Of a stretch of DNA of 64,000 bases, positions 26,853 to 35,972 are shown one piece after another; the stretch's first letter is position 1, and every line of letters begins with the position of its first letter. The notes under the pieces were generated by a model that did no database searches, was not told the DNA's origin, and saw only the letters and a list, made by a program, of their open reading frames with translations. A program made the position numbers and the translations under genes. The stretch comes from CADCTP01 sp963849885 (GTDB lineage: Bacteria; Actinomycetota; Actinomycetes; Mycobacteriales; CADCTP01), in assembly GCA_963849885.1 (NCBI GenBank), contig CAWKIV010000018.1, positions 124,001 to 188,000 on the forward strand, given 5' to 3'.

Positions 26853-26889
26853 CCGGCCGGGGAGCCGCGGGGGGCGGCTCCCCGGCCGG
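26853..26889 (-). promoter_or_regulatory. Perfect 15-bp intercistronic hairpin between binding-protein and permease genes
   Basis: Bases 26853-26867 are exactly complementary to 26875-26889, with a 7-nt loop of mostly G. It lies 5 bp after the binding-protein stop and about 23 bp before the permease start. There is no T-run on either side, so it is more likely an RNA-stability or partial-termination element that keeps binding-protein mRNA above permease mRNA, as known for other binding-protein operons. The stem is free of errors although it sits inside the indel-rich stretch. Confidence 0.75.
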
Positions 26890-26893
26890 GCGG

Positions 26894-27896
26894 CTACCGC
26901 GTGCCGCCGGCGGCGAACTTGCTCGACGAAGTCGACGTTGTTCTTGTCGACGAGGTACGGGCCGGTGAGGGTGGCCTTGCCCCCGCCGAGGACGTTGCCG
27001 TTGTTCTTGTAGAGCCAGATCGCGTCGACGGCCGAGTAGCCCTGCAGGAACGGCTGCTGGTCGATCGCCCAGTCCAGCTCCCCGGACTTGATCTTCGGCG
27101 GGATCTGCGGGTTGAAGTCGAACGTGCCGACCTTGGCCTTGCTGTTCTCGCCCTTGATGGCATCCATGGCGTTCAGCGCGATCGGGCGCGCCCAGGGTGA
27201 CGACGAAGTCGATGCTGGGGTCCTGCTTGAGCTTCGCCGCGATGGTGCTGCGCACCGAGGGCAGGTCGCGCGCCGTTGACGTAGAGCTTGTCGTACTGCC
27301 CGCCGGTGAAGGCGGACTGGACGCCGCCGCAGCGGGCCTCCAGCTGCACCTGGCCCTGCTCCTGCACCACGCAGAGCACGTGCTTGTAGCCGTCTTCGGC
27401 GGCGCGCTTGCCGCCGGTCTGGCCGGCCACGGTCTCGTCCGAGCCGAAGTAGGCGAGCGCGCCGGACTCGGCGTAGCTGGTGATGCCGGCGTTGAACGCC
27501 ACCACCGGGATGCCGGCGTCGATCGCCTTCTTCACCGCCGGCAGCAGCGCCGGCGGGTCGGGCAGGGTGACCGCGATGCCGTCGACCTTGCTGTCGATGG
27601 CGCTCTGGATCAGCGTCGCCTGCTTGCCGGAGTCCGGGTCGGACGAGTACTGGAAGTCGACGTTGTCCTTGGCCGCGGCGGCCTCCGCGCCCTTGCGGAT
27701 GATGTCCCAGAAGGTGTCGCCGGGCGCGTCGTGGGTGACCATGGCGACCTTGATCCGGGGGGTGTTGGCCTGGTCGCCGGAGATCGCGTTCGCGCTCTCC
27801 TCGGCCTCCTTGCCGCCGCTGCTGCTGCAGCCGGCGACGACGACCGCGACGCCGGCGGCCAGGGCCGCCCAGCGGCAGCCTCGTTGTCCTGGCCAT
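26894..27896 (-). CDS. Sugar (inositol) ABC transporter substrate-binding lipoprotein, 4 indels
   Basis: ATG 27896. After a correction near 27870 the signal peptide ends in a lipobox VVVAGCSSS. The body reads KVAMVTHDAPGDTFWDIIRK, GIAVTLPDPPALLPAVKKAI, GIPVVAFNAGITSY, VGTFDFNPQIPPKIKSGELD and WAIDQQPFLQGY, the periplasmic-binding-protein type 1 fold of CUT2 importers. Extra bases near 27270, 27185 and 26920 break the frame; removing four bases from 1003 leaves 333 codons, a normal size. It is the first transporter gene after mmsA and probably binds myo-inositol, judged from the operon. Confidence 0.8.
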
Positions 27897-27929
27897 GCCT
27901 GGTCCTCCTGTCTGAAGAGCCGGCGCCGC

Positions 27930-29426
27930 TCACTGGGCGGTCGGGAAGTGGTAGCTGGCCCCGCTGGCGTGCTCGACGTGCGGCCAGCGGGAGGTGATCA
28001 CCTTCGCCCGGGTGTAGAAGGACACGCCCTCGGGACCGTGCACGTGCTTGTCCCCGAAGAGGGAGTCCTTCCAGCCGCCGAAGGAGTAGTAGGCCATCGG
28101 CACCGGGATCGGCACGTTGACGCCGATCATGCCGACGTGGACGCCGCGCATGAAGCGGCGGGCCGCCTCCCCGCTGGAGGTGAAGATCGCGGTGCCGTTG
28201 CCGTACTGGTTCGCGTTGATCAGCGCGATCGCCTCGTCCACCGTGTCGGCCCGCAGCACCGACAGCACCGGGCCGAAGATCTCCTCCCGGTAGACGTCCA
28301 TGTCCCGGGTGACCCGGTCGATGACGGTCGGGCCGACGAAGAAGCCGTTCTCGTGGCCGGGCACGACCAGGCCGCGGCCGTCCACCGCGAGGTGGGCGCC
28401 CTGCCGCTCGCCGGAGTCGATGAGCCCGACGATCCGGTCCCGGGCGGCCGCGGTGACCACCGGGCCCATCTCGCTGTCGGCGTCCCGGCCGGAGCCGACC
28501 TTGACCTTGAGCGCCTTGTCGCTGACCACGTCGACCAGCGCGTCCGCGGCGGCCCCGACGGCCACCGTGGCCGAGATGGCCATGCACCGCTCGCCGGCCG
28601 AGCCGAAGGCGGCCGCGACCAGGTGGTCGGAGGCGAAGTCCAGGTCGGCGTCGGGCAGCACGATCGCGTGGTTCTTCGCGCCGCCGAGCGCCTGCACCCG
28701 CTTGCCGGTCGCGCTGGCCCGCTGGTGGATGTACTTCGCGATCGGGGTGGACCCGACGAAGGAGACGGCGGCGATCCCCGGGTGGTCGAGGATCGCGTCG
28801 ACGGCGGCCTTGTCGCCGTGCACCACGTTGAAGACGCCGTCCGGCAGGCCGGCCTCCTGCCACAGCCGGGCGACCAGGGTGGACACCGACGGGTCCCGCT
28901 CGCTCGGCTTGAGCACGAAGGTGTTGCCGCAGGCGATCGCGACCGGGTGCATCCACATCGGCACCATGGCCGGGAAGTTGAACGGGGTGATGCCGGCGAC
29001 CACGCCGAGCGGCTCGCGGAAGGAGAAGACGTCGATCCCGGTGGAGACCTGGTCGGAGTAGTCGCCCTTGAGCAGCGTCGGCACCCCGCAGGCGAACTCG
29101 ACGACCTCCAGCCCGCGCTGCACCTCGCCGCGGGCGTCGGAGAGCACCTTGCCGTGCTCGTCGGAGACGATCGCGGCGAGCTCGTCGGTGCGCGCGTTGA
29201 CCAGCTCGCGGAAGGCGAAGAGGATCTTCGTCCGCTTGCTCAGCGACGACTGCGACCACTCGGCGAACGCCTCGGTGGCCGCCGCGACGGCGGCGTCCAC
29301 ATCGGACGGCTCGGCCAGCACCACCTGGGCCTGCTGCTCGCCGGTGGCCGGGTTCCACACCGGGCTGTGCCGGGTCGCCGCCCCGGGCGTGCCGCTGCCG
29401 TCGATCCAGTGCTCGACGGTCCTCAT
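27930..29426 (-). CDS. mmsA: CoA-acylating methylmalonate-semialdehyde dehydrogenase
   Basis: 498 residues, intact. Aldehyde dehydrogenase superfamily: ITPFNFPAMVPMWMHPVAIA, FVGSTPIAKYIHQRA, and GSAGERCMAIS with the catalytic Cys and the preceding Gly-rich turn. EEIFGPVLSV, and VNVPIPVPMAYYSFGGWKDS near the end, mark the MmsA/IolA subgroup. In the inositol pathway it converts malonate semialdehyde to acetyl-CoA and CO2; it can also serve valine breakdown. It lies 16 bp after iolD. Not one frame error is seen here, in sharp contrast to the next five kilobases. Confidence 0.93.
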   Translation of the reverse strand: MRTVEHWIDGSGTPGAATRHSPVWNPATGEQQAQVVLAEPSDVDAAVAAATEAFAEWSQSSLSKRTKILFAFRELVNARTDELAAIVSDEHGKVLSDARGEVQRGLEVVEFACGVPTLLKGDYSDQVSTGIDVFSFREPLGVVAGITPFNFPAMVPMWMHPVAIACGNTFVLKPSERDPSVSTLVARLWQEAGLPDGVFNVVHGDKAAVDAILDHPGIAAVSFVGSTPIAKYIHQRASATGKRVQALGGAKNHAIVLPDADLDFASDHLVAAAFGSAGERCMAISATVAVGAAADALVDVVSDKALKVKVGSGRDADSEMGPVVTAAARDRIVGLIDSGERQGAHLAVDGRGLVVPGHENGFFVGPTVIDRVTRDMDVYREEIFGPVLSVLRADTVDEAIALINANQYGNGTAIFTSSGEAARRFMRGVHVGMIGVNVPIPVPMAYYSFGGWKDSLFGDKHVHGPEGVSFYTRAKVITSRWPHVEHASGASYHFPTAQ

Positions 29427-29442
29427 CCACTCACCTTCTGTC

Positions 29443-31315
29443 TCACAGGTACGGCCGCTGGCCGGCCTTGCTGGCCTCGTACGACTTGCGAGCCTGCCTG
29501 GTCGAGTCCACCGCGGAAACCTCGGCCACCGGCACGTCCCACCAGGACTCGCTGCCCGGCGCCGGCACCAGCGGGTCGGTCTCCACGTGCACCAGCACCG
29601 GGCCGCCGGTGTGCGCCTTGGCCTCGGCCAGCTTGGCCCGGAAGTCCGCGATCCCGTCGGCCCGCAGCACCCGGACGCCGAGGCTCTCCGCGTTCGCGGC
29701 CAGGTCGACCGGCAGCACGTCGCCGTCCAGCCGGCCGGTGCCGCCGTCCCGGTAGCGGTAGCGGGTGCCGAAGCGCTGCGAGCCGAGCGACTCGGACAGC
29801 TCGCCGATGGAGGCGAAGCCGTGGTTCTGCACCAGCACCACGACGAGCTTGACGCCCTCCTGCACCGCGGTGACCAGCTCCTGGGCCATCATCAGGTACG
29901 ACCCGTCGCCGACCAGGACGAAGACGTCCCGGTCCGGGGCGGCCATCGCCACCCCGAGCCCGCCGGCGATCTCGTAGCCCATGCACGAGTAGCCGTACTC
30001 GACGTGGTAGCCCTTGGGGTCCCGGGTCCGCCACAGCTTGTGCAGGTCGCCGGGCATCGAGCCGGCCGCGCAGACCACCACGTCCCGCGGCGCGGACACC
30101 TCGTTGACCACCCCGATGACCTCGGACTGGGCCGGCCGCGGGCCGTGGCCGAGGGTGTACGCGCGCTCGACGGTCCGCGTCCCACTCGGCGGCCAGCCGG
30201 CCGGCGGTGTCCCGGTAGGACCGATCGACCGACCAGCCGGCCAGCGCCGGGGTCAGCGCCTCCAGCGCCGCCCGGGCATCGGCGACCACCGGCGTGCCGG
30301 CGTGCTTCGCGGTGTCCGGGGCGGCGACGTTGACGTTGACGAAGCGCACCTCCGGGTCGGCGAACGCGGTCCGGGACGCGGTGGTGAAGTCGCTGTAGCG
30401 GGTGCCGATGCCGAGCACGACGTCCGCCTCGCGGGCGATCGCGTTGGCCGCGGTGGTGCCGGTGCTGCCGACCGCGCCGAGCGCCAGCGGGTGGTCGTAG
30501 GGCAGCGAGCCCTTGCCGGCCTGGGTCTCGGCCACCGGGATCCCGGTCGCCTCGGCGAACGCGCGCAGCGCCCCGGTCGCCTCGCTGTAGACGACCCCGC
30601 CGCCGGCGACGAGCAGCGGCCGCCGCGCGGACCGCAGCACCTCGACCGCGCGGGCCAGCGCGGCCGGCTCCGGCACCGGCCGGGGCACGTGCCAGACCCG
30701 CTCCCGGAACAGCTCCTCCGGCCAGTCGTACGCCTCGGCCTGCACGTCCTGCGGCAGCGCGACGGTGACCGCGCCGGTCTCGGCCGGGTCGGTCAGCACC
30801 CGCATCGCGCCGAGCAGCGCGGCCGGCAGCTGCTCGGGCCGCCACACCCGGTCGAAGAACCGGGACAGCGGGCGGAACGCGTCGTTGACCGACACGTCGT
30901 AGCCGGCCGGCGACTCCAGCTCCTGCAGCACCGGGCTGGACACCCGGGTGGCGAAGATGTCCGACGGCAGCAGCAGCACCGGCAGCCGGTTGATCGTCGC
31001 CAGCGCCGCGCCGGTGAGCATGTTCGACGAGCCGGGACCGATCGAGGCGGTGCAGGCCCAGGTGGACAGCCGGTTGCGCATCCGCGCGTAGCCGGCCGCG
31101 GCGTGCACCATGCCCTGCTCGTTGCGGGCGGTCACGTACGGCAGCGCCCCGGGCTCCAGCAGCTCGGCCTGCAGCAGCGCCTGGCCGACGCCGGCGACGT
31201 TGCCGTGGCCGAAGATGCCGAAGCAGCCGGCGAAGAGCCGGTGGGTGACCCCGTCCCGCTCGGTCCGCTGGGCGGCCAGGAAACGCACGGTCGCCTGCGC
31301 CACGGTGAGTCTCAT
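29443..31315 (-). CDS. iolD: 3D-(3,5/4)-trihydroxycyclohexane-1,2-dione hydrolase IolD, one frameshift
   Basis: The ThDP-dependent enzyme opens the inositol-derived ring to 5-deoxyglucuronate. The N-terminal part reads LFAGCFGIFGHGNVAGVGQA, ARNEQGMVHAAAGYAR and SIGPGSSNMLTGAA. The C-terminal part has the ThDP motif GDGSYLMMAQELVTAV with NHGFASIGELSESLG. The halves are in two frames that meet near 30177, where one extra C before the VERAYTLGHGPRPAQSE stretch accounts for the shift; the span is 3n+1. Corrected size is about 623 residues. The ATG overlaps the iolB stop (ATGA). Confidence 0.9.
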
Positions 31316-32151
31316 CGGGTCCTCCACGGCAGCCGGGGGTCGATCTCCTGCTCGCGCCAGGTGTCCCGGACCCAGGCGTGCGCCGGGTCGTCGCAGATGC
31401 GCCAGACCCGCTCGCCCGGCCCGGCCATCACGTTGAGGTAGTAGAGGTCGTAGCCGGGCGGTGCCATCGAGGGCCCGTGCCAGCCGCGCGGGATCAGCAC
31501 CACGTCCCCGCTGCGGACCTCGGCCAGCACGTCGACCGCGCCGTACACCCGCTGGTACGCGGGACCGCCGCCGGCCACCTCGAAGTAGTAGATCTCCTCC
31601 AGCACCGACTCCCCCGGCCGGTCCTCGTCGTGCTTGTGCGGCGGGTAGGACGACCAGTTGCCGGCCGGGGTGAGCACCTCGCAGGCGATCAGCCGGTCGG
31701 CCGCCAGCGTCTCCGGGGTGCCGAAGTTGTGCACCTGCCGGGAGCAGCTGCCCGCGCCGCGCAGCTCCACCGGCACGTCGGCCGCCGGCACCACCCGGAA
31801 CGGCGCCCCGCCGGCGGCCCGGGCCGACGGCAGCGCGAACCGGCCACCGTCCACCGAGGACACCTCGGCGGCGGAGCCGGGCGGCAGGTAGGCGAAGTCG
31901 GTCGGCCCGCTCCACACGTCCGGCCGGCCGGTCAGCTCGGCCTCCTCGGCCCCGCAGCGCACGGTGCCGGCGCCGCTGAGCGGCAGCACCAGCACCTCGT
32001 CCGGTCCGGTGTGGAACGACCGGGCGCCGCCGGCCGGCAGCTCGAGCACCCGCAGCCCGCTGTACGCCCAGCCGGCGTCCTCCGGCGCCACCGCGCACGC
32101 CCAGCCGTCGCGGGCGAGCTCGGCCGCGCGCCGGTGCAGCCCCGCGCTCAC
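31312..32151 (-). CDS. iolB: 5-deoxy-glucuronate isomerase IolB
   Basis: 279 residues, bicupin fold. LTPAGNWSSYPPHKHDED supplies metal-binding His/Glu residues; EEIYYFEV and IPRGWHGPSMAPPGYDLYYL are typical of IolB. It isomerises 5-deoxyglucuronate to 5-dehydro-2-deoxygluconate. GTG 32151 overlaps the aldolase stop (GTGA), and its own stop overlaps the iolD ATG, giving tight translational coupling. Confidence 0.93.
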   Translation of the reverse strand: MSAGLHRRAAELARDGWACAVAPEDAGWAYSGLRVLELPAGGARSFHTGPDEVLVLPLSGAGTVRCGAEEAELTGRPDVWSGPTDFAYLPPGSAAEVSSVDGGRFALPSARAAGGAPFRVVPAADVPVELRGAGSCSRQVHNFGTPETLAADRLIACEVLTPAGNWSSYPPHKHDEDRPGESVLEEIYYFEVAGGGPAYQRVYGAVDVLAEVRSGDVVLIPRGWHGPSMAPPGYDLYYLNVMAGPGERVWRICDDPAHAWVRDTWREQEIDPRLPWRTR

Positions 32152-33044
32152 GGCGTCCCCGAGCCGTGCACGAGCCGGGCCGCGGTGTCCACCGCGGCGG
32201 CGACGTCGCCGTCCGGCGGGTAGAGCAGGGTCCGGCCGACCACCAGCCCGCGGACGCCGGGCAGCGCCAGCGCCTTCTCCCAGACCGCGTACGTCTCCTC
32301 CGGGGACTCGTCCGGGTCGCCGCCGAGCAGCAGGGTGGGCAGCGTGGTCGCCGCCATCACGGCGTCCATGCCGTCCACCACCGGCAGCTTGAGCCAGGTG
32401 TGGGCGCTGGTGGTGCCGAGCGCGGAGGCGATCCCGACCGACCGGACCACCGCCTCGGTGGACAGGTCGTTGACGACCCGGCCGTCCACCCGCCGGGACA
32501 GGAACGGCTCGACCATCGCCATCAGCCCGTGCCCGGCCAGCGCGCTGACCGCCCGCGCCGTCGCCTCCAGCGTGTCCACCGTGGCCGGGTCGGCCAGGTC
32601 GATGCGGGTGAGCATCTTGCCGCCCTCGAAGCCGGCGGCGGCGACGGCGTCCGCGTCGTAGCCGGTGAACCGGTCGTCCAGCTCGAAGGCCGCCCCGGCC
32701 AGGCCGCCCCGGTTCATCGAGGCGATGACCACCTTGCCCTCCAGCGCCCCGCACAGCAGCAGGTCCTCCAGGACGTCGGCGGTGCCGAGCACGCCGTCCA
32801 CGCCGGGCCGGGACAGCGCGACCGCCAGCCGCTCCAGCAGCTCGCCCCGGTCGGCCATCGCCATCCGCTCGCCGCGGACGGCGAAGGCGTTGCGGGCCGG
32901 GTGGTCGGCGGCCAGCAGCATGAGCCGGCCGCCGGCGGCGAGCAGCGGGCGGCGGCGGCGGGCCGCGGCGGCCTCCGCGACGGCCCGCGGCCGCAGCGCG
33001 CGCAGCTCCCGCAGCCGGTCCAGGTCGACCAGGCGCTCAGGCAC
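32148..33044 (-). CDS. Cgl0158-family aldolase-like (beta/alpha)8 protein of inositol catabolism
   Basis: 298 residues. LMLLAADHPARNAFAVRG, VDGVLGTADVLEDLLLCGAL, VIASMNRGGLAGAAFELDD, TRIDLADPATVDTLEATARA and TWLKLPVVDGMDAV match the Cgl0158/IolJ-like group, which in actinomycete iol operons replaces or accompanies the DKGP aldolase. It probably splits 6-phospho-5-dehydro-2-deoxygluconate into dihydroxyacetone phosphate and malonate semialdehyde. GTG 33044 lies within the end of iolC (8-bp overlap). The family assignment is good; the reaction is inferred from gene order. Confidence 0.82.
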   Translation of the reverse strand: MPERLVDLDRLRELRALRPRAVAEAAAARRRRPLLAAGGRLMLLAADHPARNAFAVRGERMAMADRGELLERLAVALSRPGVDGVLGTADVLEDLLLCGALEGKVVIASMNRGGLAGAAFELDDRFTGYDADAVAAAGFEGGKMLTRIDLADPATVDTLEATARAVSALAGHGLMAMVEPFLSRRVDGRVVNDLSTEAVVRSVGIASALGTTSAHTWLKLPVVDGMDAVMAATTLPTLLLGGDPDESPEETYAVWEKALALPGVRGLVVGRTLLYPPDGDVAAAVDTAARLVHGSGTP

Positions 33045-34023
33045 GGACCGCCTCCCCGCTGCGGGCCTGCACCTCGGCGGTGGTCGGCATGGCGGTGGAG
33101 CACTCCAGCCGGCCGGCCACGATCGCGCCGGCCGCGTTCGCGAACCGGATCACCCGCTCCAGCGGCCAGCCGGCGAGCAGGCCCTTGCAGAGCGCGCCGC
33201 CGAAGGCGTCGCCGGCACCCAGCCCGTTGACCACGTCGACCGGGATCGGCGGCACCTCGACCAGCTCGTCCCGGGTCCGGGCGAGCACGCCCTTCGGGCC
33301 CTGCTTGACCACGGCCAGCTCCAGGCCCCGGTCGAGCAGCGCGGCGGCGGCCCGGTGCGGGTCGCGCTCGCCGACCGCGGTGAGGCACTCGTCGGCGTTG
33401 CCGACCGCGACGGTGACCTGCTCCAGCGCCGGCGCCAGGGCCGCGGTGGCGGCGGCCCGGTCCGGCCAGAACATCGGCCGGTAGTCCAGGTCGAGCACGG
33501 TCAGCGGCCGCCGGCCCCGGACGGCCCAGGCGGCGTGGTGCGCGGACCGGCTCGGCTCCTCGGACAGCGCCGAGCCGGTGGTCCAGAACACCCGCGCGGC
33601 CCGGATCTCCGCGGCCGGCAGCAGGTCGGCGGTCAGCTGCATGTCCGGCGCGGCCGGCCGGCGGTAGAAGTAGAGCGGGAAGTCGTCCGGCGGGAAGATC
33701 TCGCAGAAGGTGACCGGCGTCGGCAGGTCGGCGACCGGGGTGACGAAGCGGTCGTCCACGCCCAGCTCCCGCAGCGCCTTGTGCACGAAGCGGCCGAACG
33801 GGTCGTCCCCGGTGCGGGTGACCAGCGCGGTGCGCAGGCCGTGCCGGGCGGCGGCGACCGCGACGTTGGCCGCCGTGCCGCCGAGGAACTTGCCGAACGT
33901 CCGCACGTCCTCCAGCCCCACGCCGATCTGCAGCGGGTAGACGTCCACCCCGGCCCGGCCGACCGTGATCACGTCGTACGGCCGGTCGGCGGTGTCGGGA
34001 GCGAGCGGAGCGGCGGCCGTCAT
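33037..34023 (-). CDS. iolC: 5-dehydro-2-deoxygluconokinase IolC (PfkB family)
   Basis: 328 residues. The ribokinase-like opening is DVITVGRAGVDVYPLQIG, followed by FLGGTAANVAVAAARHGLRT and the ATP/anion-hole signature NGLGAGDAFGGALCKGL with the catalytic Asp. It phosphorylates 5-dehydro-2-deoxygluconate. It is the first gene of the operon, and the ATG at 34023 leaves a leader of about 90 nt from a TTGACA-type promoter. The divergent GntR gene begins 210 bp away. Confidence 0.92.
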   Translation of the reverse strand: MTAAAPLAPDTADRPYDVITVGRAGVDVYPLQIGVGLEDVRTFGKFLGGTAANVAVAAARHGLRTALVTRTGDDPFGRFVHKALRELGVDDRFVTPVADLPTPVTFCEIFPPDDFPLYFYRRPAAPDMQLTADLLPAAEIRAARVFWTTGSALSEEPSRSAHHAAWAVRGRRPLTVLDLDYRPMFWPDRAAATAALAPALEQVTVAVGNADECLTAVGERDPHRAAAALLDRGLELAVVKQGPKGVLARTRDELVEVPPIPVDVVNGLGAGDAFGGALCKGLLAGWPLERVIRFANAAGAIVAGRLECSTAMPTTAEVQARSGEAVRA

Positions 34024-34113
34024 CGGCGGCCGGACGGCGCAGCGAGGCGGGAAGGTCGCACGGCCAGGACCCTTCTCTGCACGCGGAGCGGATGTGACGC
34101 TTGCGTTGCCCGG

Positions 34114-34142
34114 AGCGTCGCGCACGTGACGGCCGCTGTCAA
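34114..34142 (-). promoter_or_regulatory. Probable promoter of the iol operon
   Basis: On the minus strand a perfect -35 TTGACA lies at 34142-34137, followed after 17 nt by GACGCT (34119-34114) as a weak -10. The palindromic operator begins 7 bp upstream of the -35. A TTGACA of this quality is rare in DNA this GC-rich. Confidence 0.5.
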
Positions 34143-34148
34143 TAGTTA

Positions 34149-34164
34149 GTCAGGATGTCCTGAC
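34149..34164. promoter_or_regulatory. Palindromic operator, probable IolR (GntR) site
   Basis: GTCAGGATGTCCTGAC is a perfect 7-bp inverted repeat (GTCAGGA / TCCTGAC) with a 2-bp centre, lying in the 210-bp divergent region between iolC and the GntR-family gene. Length and symmetry fit a GntR/HutC dimer site. It sits just upstream of the iolC -35 and about 30 bp upstream of a TACAGT (34196-34201) that may be the -10 of the regulator gene, so one site could control both directions. Confidence 0.75.
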
Positions 34165-34233
34165 ATACTGACGACCGGTTGCCTTTCCGTTGCGGTACAG
34201 TCTTGCCGTCCGACGCCGCACCTTGGGGGCTTC

Positions 34234-34974
34234 ATGGCGGAGCTCAGTCTCGACCTCGACCGGTCCAGCCCCGTCCCGCTCTACTTCCAGGTCTCGCGGC
34301 AGCTCGAGGCGGCCATCGAGCGCGGCGACCTCGAGCCGGGCGACCGCCTGGAAAACGAGATCGGCCTGGCCGACCGCTGGGGGCTGTCCCGGCCGACGAT
34401 GCGGCGCGCCATCGAGGAGCTGGTGGACAAGGGCCTGCTGGTCCGCCGCCGCGGCATCGGCACCCAGGTCGTGCACGGCCGGGTCAAGCGGAAGGTCGAG
34501 CTGACCAGCCTCTTCGACGACCTCGCCCGGTCCGGGCAGCAGCCGGCCACCGAGGTGCTGGTGCACGAGACGGTGCCGGCCGACGGGCACGTGGCCGAGC
34601 GGCTCGGGCTGCCGGTCGGCGCCGAGGTGGTGCACCTGGAGCGGCTGCGCTCCTCCGGCGGGGAGCCGCTGGCCGTGATGCGCAACTGGCTGCCGGTGGA
34701 GCTGGCCGGCTCGTTCAGCCCCGAGCAGCTGCGGGCCCGCGGGCTGTACGAGCTGATGCGGGTGGCCGGCGTGCACCTGCGGGTGGCATCGCAGCGGATC
34801 GGCGCCCGGGGCGCGTCCGCGGCCGAGGCGAAGCTGCTCGGGGTCCGCCGCGGGGCGCCGCTGCTGACCATGGAGCGCACCACGTACGACGGGTCCGGCC
34901 GCGCGGTCGAGCTGGGCGTGCACGCCTACCAGGCGGAGACCTACTCCATCGAGATGACGGTGGTGGGTCGGTAG
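34234..34974 (+). CDS. GntR/HutC-family regulator of the inositol operon
   Basis: 246 residues. The N-terminal winged helix (about 12-78) reads LYFQVSRQLEAAIERGDLEP, GDRLENEIGLADRWGLSRPT and MRRAIEELVDKGLLVRRRGI. The C-terminal UTRA ligand domain follows (VHLERLRSSGGEPLAVMRNW, RGLYELMRVAGVHL). The ATG at 34234 is preceded by ttggggg. Being divergent from iolC with a palindrome between them, it most likely represses the operon until inositol or a catabolite binds. Confidence 0.88.
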   Translation: MAELSLDLDRSSPVPLYFQVSRQLEAAIERGDLEPGDRLENEIGLADRWGLSRPTMRRAIEELVDKGLLVRRRGIGTQVVHGRVKRKVELTSLFDDLARSGQQPATEVLVHETVPADGHVAERLGLPVGAEVVHLERLRSSGGEPLAVMRNWLPVELAGSFSPEQLRARGLYELMRVAGVHLRVASQRIGARGASAAEAKLLGVRRGAPLLTMERTTYDGSGRAVELGVHAYQAETYSIEMTVVGR

Positions 34975-34979
34975 GTCTC

Positions 34980-34996
34980 CGGGGGCCGCGCCCCCG
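34980..34996. terminator. Hairpin between convergent gntR and glucokinase genes
   Basis: cgggggc (34980-34986) pairs with gcccccg (34990-34996) around a 3-nt loop. It lies directly after the regulator stop and before the glucokinase stop on the other strand. There is no T-run, so it may act as a weak bidirectional terminator. Confidence 0.45.
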
Positions 34997-35022
34997 AACC
35001 CCCGACGGTCGTGGTCGTCGTG

Positions 35023-35967
35023 CTAGATGCGGCGGCGGGCGAGGTCGGCGGCGCCGACCAGGCCGGCGTCCGGGCCGAGCGCGGCCAGCCGCACCGGCGC
35101 CACCGGCCGGAAGCCGCGCCCGGTCAGCGTCGCCGCGAACGCCTCCCGGGCCGGGGTGAGCAGCAGGTCGCCGGCCTCGGACACCCCGCCGCCGATCACC
35201 ACCACCGACGGGTCGATCACCGCGGCCAGGTTGGCGATGCCGCGGCCCAGCCAGCGACCCATCGCGGTGAAGATCTCCACCGCGGCCGGGTCGCCCTCCC
35301 GGGCCGCCGCGGTCACGTGCGTCCCGGTCAGCCGGGCCGGGTCGCCGCCGGCCAGCTGCAGCAGCCGGTGCGCCGACACCGGCGACACCTCGGCCAGCTC
35401 CCGGGCGTCGCGGGCCAGCGCGGTGCCGCTGGCGTACATCTCCCAGCAGCCGCGGTTGCCGCAGGCGCACCGCCGCCCGTCCGGCACCACCGCCATGTGC
35501 CCCCACTCGCAGGCCACCCCGAAGGCGCCGCGGTAGAGCACCCCGGACACCACCAGCCCGCCGCCGATCCCGGTGCCCAGCGTCACGCAGGCGACCACCC
35601 GCTCGCCGCGGGCGGCGCCGAACCGGTACTCCGCCCAGGCGGCCGCGTTCGCGTCGTTCTCCACCGTGACCGGCATGCCGATGCGCTCGACCAGCGCGTC
35701 CCGCAGCGGCTCGTCCCGCCAGGCCAGGTGCGGGGAGAACAGCACGGTGGCCCGGTCGGTGGCGATCCAGCCGGCCGCGCCGACCCCGACGGCGACCACG
35801 TCGTACCGGTCGGCCAGCTCGGCCACCGACTCGGCGATCGCGTCCTCGGTGCCGGCGACGTCGCCCGGCGTCGGCCGGCGCACCATCGCCTGCACCTGGC
35901 CGTCCTCGTCCACCACCCCGGCGGCCACCTTGGTGCCGCCGATGTCGACCCCGATCGCGAGCCGCAC
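35023..35967 (-). CDS. glcK: ROK-family glucokinase
   Basis: 314 residues. The phosphate motif is GVDIGGTKVAAGVVDEDG; VENDANAAAWAEYRFGAARG and LGTGIGGGLV carry the catalytic Asp region. The ROK zinc signature CACGNRGCWEMYASG and VVVIGGGVSEAGD follow. The enzyme phosphorylates glucose with ATP (or polyphosphate in some relatives) in the cytosol. GTG 35967 starts 5 bp after the DUF5304-like gene ends, so it belongs to the ArsA/SRPBCC operon. Downstream of a cellobiose and inositol network it would feed the neighbouring phosphofructokinase. Confidence 0.92.
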   Translation of the reverse strand: MRLAIGVDIGGTKVAAGVVDEDGQVQAMVRRPTPGDVAGTEDAIAESVAELADRYDVVAVGVGAAGWIATDRATVLFSPHLAWRDEPLRDALVERIGMPVTVENDANAAAWAEYRFGAARGERVVACVTLGTGIGGGLVVSGVLYRGAFGVACEWGHMAVVPDGRRCACGNRGCWEMYASGTALARDARELAEVSPVSAHRLLQLAGGDPARLTGTHVTAAAREGDPAAVEIFTAMGRWLGRGIANLAAVIDPSVVVIGGGVSEAGDLLLTPAREAFAATLTGRGFRPVAPVRLAALGPDAGLVGAADLARRRI

Positions 35968-35972
35968 CGCGG

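Noticed and set aside
23150..27880. Five consecutive pseudogenes in the inositol operon
   Set aside because: Frame corrections at single bases restore proteins with all catalytic and signature motifs and no other lesions, while true decay would also show stops and substitutions. A consensus-sequence problem is more likely, so they are annotated as genes with caution.
23150..27880. Programmed frameshifting as the explanation for the many frame breaks
   Set aside because: There is no recurring slippery sequence or downstream pseudoknot, both gains and losses of a base occur, and dozens of events in adjacent genes are far beyond any known recoding system.
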